Source: Heliocidaris erythrogramma (lineage: Eukaryota > Echinodermata > Echinoidea > Camarodonta > Echinometridae). Taken from it: DNA of 64,000 nucleotides. Each line of letters begins with the position of its first letter. Position 1 is the first letter of the stretch. Positions 19,601-29,619 of this stretch are shown here, in pieces. The translations under genes and the position numbers were made by a program. A model generated the notes under the pieces. The model made no database searches. It was not told where the DNA came from and saw only the letters and a list, made by a program, of their open reading frames with translations. The stretch spans positions 56,939,233-57,003,232 of the forward strand of contig CM046853.1 in assembly GCA_025617745.1 (NCBI GenBank), in the 5' to 3' direction.

Positions 19601-22011
19601 TGTCCTTTGTATTTTGCTGCGCAATCAAACACAATTCGGACTTTTCCAGGTTTCATGGGGTGAAAAACAGGATGGTGAGGGATGTACCACTTCTTCTCAT
19701 TAGGTGTGTTATCGTCTTCTGTTTCCTTTACCTCTTCTGCGTAGTCGTTATGAAGAAGATCTACAATCCCTTCTTTGTACTTCTCATGCAGGATGGTGTC
19801 TCGTTCTAATCTTCTTTGAAGACTATGAAGTCGTGATTCTGCTGTGTGGCGATTATCATGAAGAGAGGGAGGACGTTCCTTAAATGGAATGGCCAGCTGA
19901 TAGTGTCCATTATCGGTGGTAATGGTCTGCTCCCAAATCTCCAAGACCTTCCTGTCATTGTAAGACATTCCTTTGTTGTCGTCATACATAGAGCTCTCAT
20001 CTTCTAATCTCCAAAATTTCTGAAGTTGAAGATCAAGGGAGGTATCAGCTTGAATGTAGTTAGCCGAAACATCTGCCGAGCCTTGTGAAGTTACTTGGCC
20101 GTGAAGAGACCATCCAAGAGTGGTACGCAATGCATAGGGGCCTGTATCTCCTTTGCGTATCTCAAGTGGCATCAGGGCTCTCGGCGCATCTTGACCAATC
20201 AGGAGGCAGACTTCATTTTCCCCTGCTAACGGAATCTCGATGCCTTTAAGATGAGAGAGGTTGACAATATCCTCCACCTTAGCCATATGACTACTTTGGA
20301 TATTGAGTTTCTTTGTCGTGTACACATGAGGGAGATATACTCTGTCTGATGACGGCCCCGAATCCACTACCATGCTGATCACGGTGGTGCTAATCTCAGC
20401 ATCCTTGTCCAGTGTTGTCAGGTGTAACTTCTGATCTTGACCTTTAGCTCCAAGATGACTTGCCAATAACTCTGTACAAAAGGAGTGTGTGGACCCCGAG
20501 TCTAGAAGAGCATAGGTGTCTATAAAGTTCTTGCCATCACTCTGCACTCTCACTGGTACAATAGGAAGCACACTTCTACCTCCGGCCCCTATAGCATTGT
20601 CAGCTGCAGTGTCCACATAACCATTTGAAGCTCCTTCATCTGGTGTACGAGTTTCTTCGTTATTCTTGTCTTGGTTGTCTGCTTTTGCTGTCTTGAGTTG
20701 GTGAAGAAATTTAGTATGTTTTCTCCCACATCCCTCGACAGAACATGTTCTGTTCAGTCTGCATACTGATAGCATGTGTCCTTTCTTTAGACAGTTAAAG
20801 CACAATTGTTGTTCCTTGGCAAATTGGAGACGCTTCTCAGGTGTCATCATTTTAAAGTCATTGCAATTGAACAGGGTGTGAACTTGCTTACAAAGCAGGC
20901 ATGGCTTGACATTCGGTGGTGCACTTGATGTTGAGTAAGAGCTCCCCTGACTCCTTGTCTTCTTGTTCCAGGGGCCCTTCTTGACTGAAGATCCCGACTT
21001 CTGATAAGCTTGTTGATCCCTGTATCCAGGCTTAACATCTGTGAGGCGACCATACACAGGATCATTCTGTTGTGCAGAGGAGTCTTGAATAAACCAAAGC
21101 AGGTCTTCAATTTGTGGCAAGCGATTTTCTTTCCTGATAGTTGATACAATCTTGAGCCATGTACTTCTCATGAAGAAGGGTAACCTTTCAACAATACGAA
21201 GTAGGACGCTCTGAGGAGATAACTCTGACTTGAAACCCATAGCCTGTAATGTCTGCACGCAGATGTTAAGTTCATCTGCTAAATCTTGAATTGCTTTCTT
21301 GTTGTTGGGCTCAATCCTGCTGCCTTGAGTCACTCGCTGAATCCATGCGTCTGCAATTCTGTAAGGATTCCCGAACCTTTCATTGAGCATACGCTTGGCA
21401 GTCTTGTATCCCTCTGTTGGTTCCATCACAACGCTTGCCTGAAGTAGCTTATGGGCCTCACCTGTGCAGAAGTGTAAAAGGCGTGTCAGCTTGATGGAAT
21501 CATCAACAGTGGTTTTGTCAACACTATTTTCAAATGACCTCCAAAATTCCCAAAACTTCAAGGGACTGCCGTCAAACTTCATGAGGTCAGCTTGAGGTAG
21601 GGTGACTGACTCTATAAGTCTCTGCTGGTGTAGCTGTCCTTCCTGGAGCACCTTTAAGAAAGACGTGTCGGCTGCTTCCGGTCTTGGATATGGCAAAGTG
21701 TCGTCATTTGGCTTGGCAGCTGAAGGAGGATGTCTTAAACCAGTCAAACTGGCTGAACATTCACTCAGTGCCTTTTCCTCTGCATTAGCACTGACGATCT
21801 TAGCTTTTAACTTGACCTCGGTCAACTGCTGCTGAAGCTTAAAAGCCTGAAGTTCTAACTCTTGCTGTTCTTTCAACAACTCTGCTTCGGCTTCAAGTGC
21901 AGCCTTCTTGGCAGCTACAGCTCTCCTTGCCCTGCTGCTTGTATTCGAGGAAGAACTTCCATGCTGGCTGACTGAATCTTCCGGGCCAACTTCACTTTGA
22001 GCTTGACTCAT
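16630..22011 (-). CDS. BEL/Pao gag-pol polyprotein, intact
   Basis: The 1,793-aa polyprotein encodes all replication proteins of the element. Residues 30-80 are a charged coiled coil. About 140-290 is the DUF1759 gag region (LMKFDGSPLKFWEFWRSFEN). About 370-440 carries CCHC-type knuckles (CLLCKQVHTLFNC, CFNCLKKGHMLSVC). The aspartic protease has LLDSGSTHSF near 500. The reverse transcriptase has MMADVKAMFHQV near 835 and YVDD near 913. An RNase H region (FADASEIAYGA, ADILSRGMP) follows. Integrase has the HHCC finger (HHTVGHQG, CINC) near 1418 and catalytic positions near MDYFGPF (1490), SDNGTN (1550) and VWERQ (1598). The C-terminus is the DUF5641-like domain. The ATG lies 35 nt from the 5' LTR. 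No stop or frameshift is present. Confidence 0.95.
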   Translation of the reverse strand: MSQAQSEVGPEDSVSQHGSSSSNTSSRARRAVAAKKAALEAEAELLKEQQELELQAFKLQQQLTEVKLKAKIVSANAEEKALSECSASLTGLRHPPSAAKPNDDTLPYPRPEAADTSFLKVLQEGQLHQQRLIESVTLPQADLMKFDGSPLKFWEFWRSFENSVDKTTVDDSIKLTRLLHFCTGEAHKLLQASVVMEPTEGYKTAKRMLNERFGNPYRIADAWIQRVTQGSRIEPNNKKAIQDLADELNICVQTLQAMGFKSELSPQSVLLRIVERLPFFMRSTWLKIVSTIRKENRLPQIEDLLWFIQDSSAQQNDPVYGRLTDVKPGYRDQQAYQKSGSSVKKGPWNKKTRSQGSSYSTSSAPPNVKPCLLCKQVHTLFNCNDFKMMTPEKRLQFAKEQQLCFNCLKKGHMLSVCRLNRTCSVEGCGRKHTKFLHQLKTAKADNQDKNNEETRTPDEGASNGYVDTAADNAIGAGGRSVLPIVPVRVQSDGKNFIDTYALLDSGSTHSFCTELLASHLGAKGQDQKLHLTTLDKDAEISTTVISMVVDSGPSSDRVYLPHVYTTKKLNIQSSHMAKVEDIVNLSHLKGIEIPLAGENEVCLLIGQDAPRALMPLEIRKGDTGPYALRTTLGWSLHGQVTSQGSADVSANYIQADTSLDLQLQKFWRLEDESSMYDDNKGMSYNDRKVLEIWEQTITTDNGHYQLAIPFKERPPSLHDNRHTAESRLHSLQRRLERDTILHEKYKEGIVDLLHNDYAEEVKETEDDNTPNEKKWYIPHHPVFHPMKPGKVRIVFDCAAKYKGQSLNDVVLQGPDLTNKLVGVLLRFRQERIAMMADVKAMFHQVRVPPEERDYLRFLWWPNGDMSEDFKTFRMCVHLFGGNWSPSCCNFAMRKTVEDNECSDEAAKVVLRNFYVDDCLVSVSQEDEAIKLAAELRSLLQKGSFHLTKWVSNSPTVLQTIPLADQAKQVAGLDLNHDALPVERALGMRWDIEQDSFTYKISPKDKPSTRRGLLSIVSSVYDPLGYAGPFVLQAKLILQELTRQRLAWDESISDAESQKWKSWLDQLPEMEEFEVNRCMTPHDFGKVVDYQLHNFADASEIAYGAVSYMTTRNEDDQVHSSLLMAKTHLAPLKTTTIPRLELMAATLATKMDTMIRRELDFPISKSTFWTDSMIVLNYIQSKEKRFRTFVSNRIATIHDATEVDQWRHVNSAQNPADILSRGMPANELKESSRWLKGPEFLQQPQEMWPASPAENQEIRHDDPEVKKGMQTFASSTNEENLVDKLISYYSDWTRLKRGVAWWIKLKRMLRDKVKGTTSIQDGDKDLTAKELEGAERVIFQHVQSQAFSEEKTTLKDKGDSAKTDTNIKKESKLYKLDPILDDGLLKVGGRLRNARIPSEAKHQIILPKKHHVTSLLVRYIHHTVGHQGLNHVLAEIRQRYWIVGAGVVVRSVLKKCINCRKYQARLNKQKMADLPSFRLEATEPAFTNVGMDYFGPFDIKYGRSTRKRYGVVFTCMTTRAIHIEVADSLDTSSCIDAIRRMISRRGPIKKLVSDNGTNLVGAQAELKRALKEWDQNEILHYTANHGIEWKFNPPTASHQGGVWERQIRTIRKVLHGILSEQYLRTCQSEEQLRTLMCEVEAIINSRPLTRVSDDPGDLDVLTPNSLLLMKQVTEPPPGRFTEGDVYARKRWRQMQYLADLFWRRWLREYLPSLQQRQRWQQPERNLQSGDVVLVADETAPRCSWLMGRVLETYPNKQGHVRSVKVKTAISTLTRPITKLCLLLEQENSQQSDLN

Positions 22012-22046
22012 GGTGGTGTCGCAAAGTCCAAGCGTTGTTATTGAAC

Positions 22047-23134
22047 TGTAAGTGGCGATTGATTGTCTCTATTTTGAGGTTTGCGAATGATCTGGAGTGA
22101 CGTAAATAACAACATGAGTAGCCGTGTTTTGAACGAGTTGCCAGTTTATTGCAGATTTGCTCATTGTTACGCTCGGTAACATTGACTGTTCAATCTGTAA
22201 ACAATGACAAAGAAAAGCAATCACAGTATTACTTTGCTTCATAAATTATCACAAAATATGCATCTGTGTTATCTCAGACATGAAAACAAATCATGCCTCA
22301 ACTACTGTATAATAAAATTTGGATTCATATGTCAAAAATACTTGTTAGCAACGTCTTGCCATTTCACCGAAATAAAAATGTGCATAGCAAACGCATAATT
22401 GTTTTCTGTCTTCATTTGTGTCTTATTGTACCACCAGAATAATGCATTTATTTAGACATTAGCTCTCGTAGCACTGTCATAAATCTTTTACTATAGACAT
22501 GCACTACCTATCATGGCTACATAGAAATAGCTTGAACCTTGACCAACATGTCTGACCTCACATTTGTGTGACCCCTAGTTTTGACCAAAGGTATCTGAAA
22601 TACCTTGCAGTTTTTGCCTTAAAATCCCTCTTTTATCATTATGGTCACAGAAATGTTACTCCAAATTGTCATTCGTTCATGTGCTTTTCTATTATACTGA
22701 TTTATAAACAAACATCAAATCAACCTACGTCAATGTTGTTTCACTGTCATTCATGCTTATCGCATGTTCACACACATTATGTGTTATACATACTGAGTAA
22801 TGCAGTGCACTGATTGCATTCAACTCATACGTAATTTCATCAAAGTTTCCACTAAAAATACACATCATAATTCATCGTTTTTCATAGCTCTTTTAGCTTT
22901 AAACCATACAGTAATCATTATACTTCGGATATACTGAGATAATTACTACTTACAACATTGGCTTCTCCAGATTTTGTCAACTTTAGCAAACAAACCCAAA
23001 GATGATGTCCGTTCTCTATCAAAGAAAATGTGGTGCTCGAATTTCACTACGCCCCCACTCGGGGAGATCAGGAAAGTGGAACCAAAAAACTCGCTTCTGA
23101 CGTCATTGCCAAAATTCAGAAGCTGGAACTTACA
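22047..23134 (-). repeat. BEL 5' LTR (promoter LTR)
   Basis: This is the right-hand LTR, upstream of the polyprotein on the minus strand. The 35-nt leader at 22012-22046 should contain the primer-binding site; I could not match it to a particular tRNA. Confidence 0.95.
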
Positions 23135-25135
23135 CATTGTCTCCAAAATTATTGAAAAATGTGTTCAAAAAGCATTCTATTCATACTTGTTACATAATCA
23201 TTTTTTTGTAAAAATCAATTCGGTTTCCGCCCCGGACATTCTTGTGAAATCGCCCTATTATGCATGACCGATGATTGGGCTGCCGAAGTTGACAAAGGCG
23301 ACCTTTGTGCGGTAGGATTTGTGGACATGCGAAAGGCATTTGACTCTGTAAATCACTGTGTGCTGTTAAAAAAGCTTAAAACTAGTGGTTGTTCAGACAA
23401 AGCTTTAAAATGGTTTAAATCATATCTTTGTTATCGAAAACAATACACGGTTATAGATGGGAAAAGTTCATCAAGAAGGTCAGTCACAACAGGGGTGCCG
23501 CAAGGCTCAGTCCTCGGACCCCTCCTCTTTACGATTTATGTAAACGACATTCCATCACGTGTTAAAACGGCTAAGATGTTTATGTTCGCGGATGACGCGA
23601 CCATTTTCGTAAGTGGTCCATCAGTTGAATGTGTCCAAAATAAATTAAATCAAGCGATGCAAGAGGTACATGACTGGACAGTGGATAATAAGTTGATTTT
23701 GAATACTAAGAAAACCAAGGTTATGTTGCTGGGCTCACGACAAAAATTGCAAAGATTGGATAATAGGGAATTGCACATTGTGATTAACAATAATGAATTA
23801 GAATGCGTAACGCAAACTAAATGTCTTGGAGTCATTATTGACAATACGTTATCCTTTAAAATCCACGTTGAATCGGTAGTGAAATCCACGAAGCAAAAGC
23901 TGGGCATGATCAGAAGAGTAAAACATATATTCACACCCGCCCAGCTTAGTACATTGTATTGGGGATTTGTCATGCCACATGCAATGTATTGTTCTACTGT
24001 ATGGTCGTCAAAATCTGATGGTAATTATAATACAATAAACAAATTACACAAACGAGCAGCTTATATAGTCAGCGGTTCTGGATGGCAAATCCCATCCGAC
24101 CAGGTCATGCGAAATCTGGGGTGGAAATCACTTAGAGAAATGTTCCATAAATCTATTGCATGTATGATGTACAAGTGTGTACGCGGTGTAGCTCCTCAAA
24201 TTCTGAGTGATAGGTTCTGTTTGAACGATGATGTATCCTTAAGGCACACAAGAAGTACAGGCAGACATTTACTAAGACCCCCGTTATGCAGAACACAATT
24301 TTATCAAACTTCATTTATATATATTGGAGCAATGACTTGGAATTCTCTGCCAGACAACTGCCGTAACTCAGGTTCTCTCTCGATATTCAAACGAGCAATA
24401 AGGCGTAACGCCAACAACTGATTTTTTTTGTTTATATTTATGTTTTATTTTTAATACATGTATTGTACTGCAGTTTTAAATTGGTTCACCGAATATATAT
24501 ATATGTTGTGCAATAATTATCGGCTCGCAATTTCATTTGTGTTTCTTAAGAAAATAATTTCTATTTTTAACACATTTATCGTACAATAGTTTTTAATTGG
24601 TTGTACCGAATATACTAATGTTTTTTATTTTCGTAATAAATTGTTTTGCAATTAACATCAGTCTAAATTTACGCTGCTTTTTACGTGATTTTAGTTTTAT
24701 TGTCTTATTGGATATTTACTGTCATTCAAGATTTTATTTGTATAATATTCGTCATGTTTTAAGTTTTATTAATGAGTTGATATATATATATATCATCCTC
24801 CAGTATTTTAATTTCCTTCTTCTAATTAGTTATGTTGTAAGTGCCATTAATGTTTGAAATTTTCTTACAGTAAATTCTGCTCAGATTTACGAAATGCAGC
24901 CTTGTTTAATGTTATATCAAAATTTTAGTTTCGATTTCACTATTAATATTTGTCAAGATTATTTGTATATATACCTTTATGTATGTTTGTGTTTTTGTTA
25001 TTTTAATTGGTATATGCTATTTTTCATTTGTTGTCACTCTTGTAAGTTCAGTCGCTCAGGGCTGCATTGTAAACCAGCAAATGCTGACATGCACTACCCT
25101 GTATAAATATGTGGAATAAATAAATAAAAAAAAAT
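23135..25135 (+). pseudogene. LINE-A, 3' piece: RT palm to 3' tail
   Basis: This continues LINE-A after the BEL insertion. Bases 23135-23210 encode VSKIIEKCVQKAF, then a one-base shift in the T-run near 23206 breaks the frame. The 385-aa frame 23264-24421 has RKAFDSVNHCVLL, TTGVPQGSVLGPLLF, the catalytic FADD box, the thumb motif KCLGVIIDN and a C-terminal TWNSLPDNCR. The 3' UTR (24422-25135) is T-rich with a repeated aattggtt/ccgaata block and ends in aataaataaataaa. The element is CR1/L2/jockey-like. It was dead from 5' truncation, frameshift and the BEL insertion. Confidence 0.85.
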
Positions 25136-25352
25136 AAACAACATGCAATTGCAATCCTTCTTTGCCAGATGTAAACTTTATTCCATTTTTCAATCAAGCG
25201 GTTTCACAAGATGAAGACGAAATTTATGGAAAGGCCTTGCTGACCAGTTGTCCTGGTGTGTGGTATCGCCTGCCTTCTTTCACATAAAGGTTCGGGGGAA
25301 ACATACCAACAAAATCGACAAAACAAAGTACATTAGAAAAAGGAATATTAAA

Positions 25353-26273
25353 ATGAAGAACTCTACAAATGACACCGATGTATTACTCTGGAACATCAAA
25401 CCTGAAGCCAGCGTATATTTCATGAATTTAGTTCTTTGTATTTCTTTAAACAATTATAGTCTTGATTATCATTCATCGACAGAGATTCAGTACTTGATGC
25501 GCTTGTTACATCGATATTGCGTGTCTAACAAACGGTATCACCTGAAACCTGTGGTCCATTGTTTGGTTTTCTTTCAATGATGAATATTCATGTTCCATTG
25601 TTACACTAACATTTGTGTTCCCTACTCGTTTTACTACAGTTATAGCCCTGACATGCCTATGTAGCATCAACCTCAACATGTACCTTCTCATCGGCAGACC
25701 GATGCACTATTACATGATCGTCACCCCAAAGCGATTAAAATTCGCTTTGATGATCATTCTCCTTATTGTTCTGCTGATAAGTGGATGTAGCTTTCCAGTA
25801 ACCAGTTCTCCTGTTATCCAATACAGAATCGAACAGCGTGTGTTAAAAAATTATTCTGGAACAAAATGTGGCTGAAGTTCTGGACTCCATTGGTCTTCTC
25901 CTTCCTATCATTATTACATTTGTGTTTTCGTCAATCATCTACATTAATCTTTTGAGATTTGCCCGAAGGCAATTGCAAAGGGTTGAAGACTTGGAGATGC
26001 GTGTTGCCCCAGGAAACCCATCCAACGGTTTCGATCTGCAAGACCAGCAGAAGAAGCCTGGATCTCCTGGACGATTCAAAGGAGTTGTCACAGTGTCCCT
26101 TCTCTCAGGCTCATTCCTCGCAGTATGGACCCCTTTTTTTGATCCCGGGTGCCTCTTCAGACAAGTTCGCCTCGTCAAGCTGCTGGGTGCAACCAACTGT
26201 GTATTTGATGACTAACGAGGAAGCAAGACGGATTTGTGTCTGTTTTATCCGCAACAGTCATCGACAATATTGA
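25353..26273 (+). pseudogene. GPCR relic D, nearly full length with several frameshifts
   Basis: It starts at an ATG equivalent to that of the intact receptor and ends at an equivalent stop (FIRNSHRQY). N-terminal codons are readable from 25353. The frame breaks after TM1. Bases 25615-25875 give TM3-TM4 with YLLIGRPMHYYMIVTPKR and GCSFPV. Bases 25868-26130 give TM5, FARRQLQRVEDLEMRV and AVWTP. A further shift restores WVQPTVYLMTNEEARR. At least four frameshifts are present. It is more diverged than GPCR-1 and lies beyond the LINE-A/BEL block, showing the cluster spans that insertion. Confidence 0.8.
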
Positions 26274-27404
26274 ATGAACTAGCTTTATAAAATAATTAAT
26301 CCATTTATGAATCAACTCAGTAAAATATAGAATGTTGACGACTGACATGTCTATTTTGTAACAAAATGTCAGACAGACAGTAACAAATGTAATAATGAAG
26401 ATGAATGTGTGATATGTTTGCTAACTAATTTTGTGAACTGGTATTTTGATGTATTATCGGATTATTGATTCTACACAATCCATTATTATTGAATGACCCA
26501 ATATAATGAAATGCATAAAGGATAAACATATGCACATGCAATGAATATGACTATTCTTTCAGACGCAGAGTTTAGTGATGTCAATTTCGCAGGTTCAAGT
26601 ATTATACGGAAGCTATAATTTGCACAGAGGAACTTCAGTTTTTCTTTCATTCGTGTGTGGTAATATGTGGCATTATTATTTCTATACTTATTAATACTTC
26701 ATTACAGGAGGATCAAATGGGAACATGCAAGTTAAACATCTTGAAAGGAGAAGCAGACTGAGATACTGAAAGTGTTATTCAAATGCTTTGAATTTCCAGC
26801 CCATTACTCTCACACTGATTAAGTGTATTTATAATCATATGTAATCTAAAGCTGTATATTGTACCATGATAAATAATGATAAAGCAATACTCAAGTAATA
26901 AAAGTGACATCTCAGTCAACGGACTGAGAAATCTCGACCATCAGTGCACGGTATTATCTAAATGCTATTAAAAAACACGGGACAAAGCTTTAACGTCAGA
27001 ACATCTCATCCTCAAACTCCAGAATCATCATCCGGATTTCGATGTTCCAATATAAAAGTGACTTGCTTAACATGAAAACTTGGACTTGATGAAGTGATTA
27101 AAAGCTATATCTCGTTCGTTCCCATGAATACTTAATAATATGTGATTGATTGAAAGCATTTATCGTTTTATCCACCTCACGTATAGATTGTTTACACAAT
27201 GTAACGGATCCTTTAAACATAAAGTAGTCAGATGTGTAACGGTTGACACATATCGACTTTGGAAGTATGAAGGGGCAGATATAATTCTGAGTATTGGGAA
27301 GAGCTGTTTTAATTGCTGAAAATAAATTCTTCCTTATTTATTTCTTAATGGCATTGACTAACATTTACAGCATAATAATTGTTGAAAGTAGGTGCACTCT
27401 TTCA
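26274..27404. other. no gene recognised
   Basis: AT-rich sequence without a credible open frame or clear transposon ends. Bases 27200-27290 resemble 13640-13745 and are probably duplicated GPCR flank. Confidence 0.4.
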
Positions 27405-27565
27405 CCCTTATGTATGTCCTATTTGATCCCGGGTGCCTCTTCAGGTATCTGGGTGAACATTCTGGACAAGTTGGCTGCTGGGTGCAACTAACTGTTTATT
27501 TACTGACTCACGAAGAGGCAAAAAATATTTGTGTCAGTTTAATACGAAACCGCTATAGGTTTTGA
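27405..27565 (+). pseudogene. GPCR relic E, TM7 and C-terminus only
   Basis: Matches the receptor C-terminal part: SYLIPGASSGIWVNILDKLA, then, after a small deletion, remnants of the TM7 and NEEA-type tail (cacgaagaggcaaaaaatat) and a final ATACGAAACCGC. No other part of the gene is nearby. Confidence 0.65.
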
Positions 27566-27716
27566 TGAGGAATTATGAAAGAATAAACGAAAAGTGGAAT
27601 AAAACTTGTTGAATATGGTGTCATATTGTTTTTCTCGTAGGAAAAGATACATGTACCAGATATTTAAAGTTTTCGCCGATGAGCTTCTACAGTATTATTT
27701 TACTGTAAGTATATAT

Positions 27717-27960
27717 GGAGGTGTCGTGGTGAAGTGGATAAGTCACTGGAATTTGAAGAACATGGTACGGGGCTCGAATCCCTGCTAAGGCAATAATGTG
27801 CTTTGGGAAGGCATTAATCTATATTTGCCACTCTCCATTCAGGTGAGGTAAATGAGTACCCAGAAGGAAAACAATTTCTTGAATACCTGAGTGCATCACA
27901 TGGTAGCCCGACTAAAGCTGGGTTAATAATTTGATGGCAGAGCAATCAGGGAGAATAGAT
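27717..27960 (+). mobile_element. tRNA-headed SINE
   Basis: The first 75 nt resemble a tRNA, with an A box (TGGTGAAGTGG) and a B box (GGCTCGAATCC), the internal RNA polymerase III promoter. The body has gccactctccattcaggtga and aatgagtaccc, words shared with the SINE body at 42640. The head GGAGGTGTCGT also begins the minus-strand tRNA-like unit at 61436. It is a retroposon rather than a tRNA gene, because cloverleaf pairing is poor and a long body follows. Confidence 0.65.
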
Positions 27961-28128
27961 TTATTACTGATGAGGCCATTCTGGGTAAATATGACCATAT
28001 TCATGATATTATTTCTATTTTTTTTACCAACGGTGCCAAATTGAAACTATCGCTGAAATCTATTTTCATCGAAGTACAACACAATTTGAGCTCTCCCCCC
28101 CCCCCTCCTTTCTCTCACACACCTTTAA
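27961..28128. other. spacer with C/T-rich run and TSD of the next element
   Basis: Contains a T run and a C-rich run. Bases 28124-28128 (TTTAA) are the left target duplication of the element at 28129. Confidence 0.5.
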
Positions 28129-29614
28129 GGTGCTGCTCTCACACGAGATCTACGGACAGAGTCGGTTCATGACTGTTGAGTGACCGTATTGACCGTTCTG
28201 GACAGTAATACTGCCGTAATAAGGCCGTAGTAGACCGTTCAGACCGTTTTAAGAACCGTAGTACAGACCGTAATCACTGACGGTTGGAGAGAAAGTTGTA
28301 AACATGTTCAAAACTTTCCTTCTGACCGACTGATCCAAATAACCGTGGTAAACCGTATAATGACCTTACAACAGCCGTTATAAACCGTCATGGACCCTTG
28401 TGGAGCGTACTAGACCGTAGTAGCAACCGTCTTGATGTTAGTACGGTCAAACTCGGCTAAATACGGTCCATGACGGTCTAGCATGGTCATGTGGCGATCA
28501 CTACTACGGTCCATTACGGTTATAGTTTTTGGCCGCGTCCAACCGTGCGGGTTATTTATAAGTTTGAGACGGTCCATGACGGTCGTGATAGGGTTTGTTA
28601 CTGTCCATGACGGTCGAGCTTCGGTCTTGCTACGGTCTACAACGGTCTAGTACGGTAGTACATCGGTTCACTACGGGCCAATGCGGTCAACAGACTGTCA
28701 CGTGATCAAAATCGCATGTAATTACATTTGTGCGCGTCGGTCTGCTCAGACTTCGCTACGAATTTGAAAAGCTATAGGTACACAAAGTTCTACACAACAC
28801 TGAAAATGCCAAGACAAAGGAGAAAGCCAACCCCAGGGGAGGAGAAGTAGAAATCCCTAAGCCCTCACCTCCTCTGGATACCCCGTACACAGTGACGAAG
28901 AGGAATGGGAAGTGCAGGCCAACAACCCTAACCCTGGGCCTGCTGAGCCTGAGCGCGGGGCCTGAGCTAACACAGGCTGACCTATAGAGGATAAGGAGGA
29001 CCAGCAAGAGGAGGAGGAATAGGAGGAGGATTGGGACCCTGCTGTTGCTACTGCGTCTGGTTCTGCTTCCCGTAAGGGGAAGGAAAAGCCTACCCTTTTA
29101 TACAAAAGCAGTAGAGTGATTAATTTGCTAACTGGTTGGAGGGAACCCCCCTGCCTCTACGACAGGAGACACCACGCCACCACAAAAATAAAACCAAGAA
29201 AACAAGACTGTGGGCTGAGAGGGCTGCAACATATAAGGCCTGCACAACGACTTCAAAAGGCATGATAAAACATTAAAGTTGTGCTGAAGGTGCAAAAGCG
29301 TAGAGTGGTATACTCTTCGAAAATGGCGTACGAGACTGTTGTAGACCGTTTATGACCGTAGTAATGACCATTACAAACCGTTGCAGACCGTTACACACCG
29401 TAACAACGACGGTTCCAAACCGTTACAAACCGTGACATACCGTAGTAACGACCGTTACAAACCGTTGCAGACCGTAGTAAAGGACCGTAACAGACTGTTG
29501 CTGTATCGTTGTATAACCGCTACAAACACCCGACCGTCAATGTCTGGGACGGTCATGTAACTGACTTCAAGCGTCATAACCGTAGGTCGGCCGTAGCTCT
29601 CGTGTGAGAGCACC
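28129..29614. mobile_element. 1.49-kb TIR element packed with ACCGT/ACGGT motifs
   Basis: The left end GGTGCTGCTCTCACACGAGA and the inverted right end GGTGCTCTCACACGAGAGCT match with one 3-nt indel. TTTAA flanks both ends (28124-28128 and 29615-29619); with the boundary moved one base out, TTA is duplicated. Inside, more than 30 copies of ACCGT or its complement ACGGT occur. They point one way at 28170-28440, the other at 28440-28690, and the first way again at 29330-29590. The centre (28700-29290) has decayed coding sequence. TWA duplications and a MADF-like accessory protein would fit PIF/Harbinger, but that is inference. Confidence 0.8.
28987..29262 (+). pseudogene. possible decayed MADF/Myb-like protein inside the ACCGT element
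   Basis: The plus-strand frame gives an acidic stretch (DKEDQQEEEE, then a stop), a basic stretch (ASRKGKEKP) and VINLLTGWREPPCLYDRR. The order W...PCLYD followed by basic residues is reminiscent of MADF DNA-binding domains. There are in-frame stops and no ATG. Such proteins accompany PIF/Harbinger transposases. The match is short and could be chance. Confidence 0.3.
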
Positions 29615-29619
29615 TTTAA

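Larger units (their letters stand above)
14120..23134 (-). mobile_element. Complete, young BEL/Pao LTR retrotransposon (9,015 bp)
   Basis: The element has paired 1,088-bp LTRs beginning TGTAAG and ending CTTACA. A CATTG target duplication lies at 14115-14119 and 23135-23139. A single unbroken gag-pol frame is on the minus strand, so the right LTR is the 5' LTR. The LTRs keep a constant 7,927-bp offset and differ at one site that I could find (14442 A, 22369 G). BEL elements replicate by reverse transcription in cytoplasmic particles and integrate with about 5-bp duplications. The intact polyprotein and near-identical LTRs indicate recent, possibly current, activity. No env-like frame is seen. 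Confidence 0.95.

Noticed and set aside
28756..29105. Minus-strand serine-rich frames in the ACCGT element
   Set aside because: They are the antisense of the acidic, E-rich plus-strand relic and have no domain; the plus strand gives the more protein-like reading.
28129..29614. CRISPR-like array
   Set aside because: The ACCGT repeats are 5 bp, irregularly spaced, occur in both orientations and sit in a eukaryotic transposon with TIRs.
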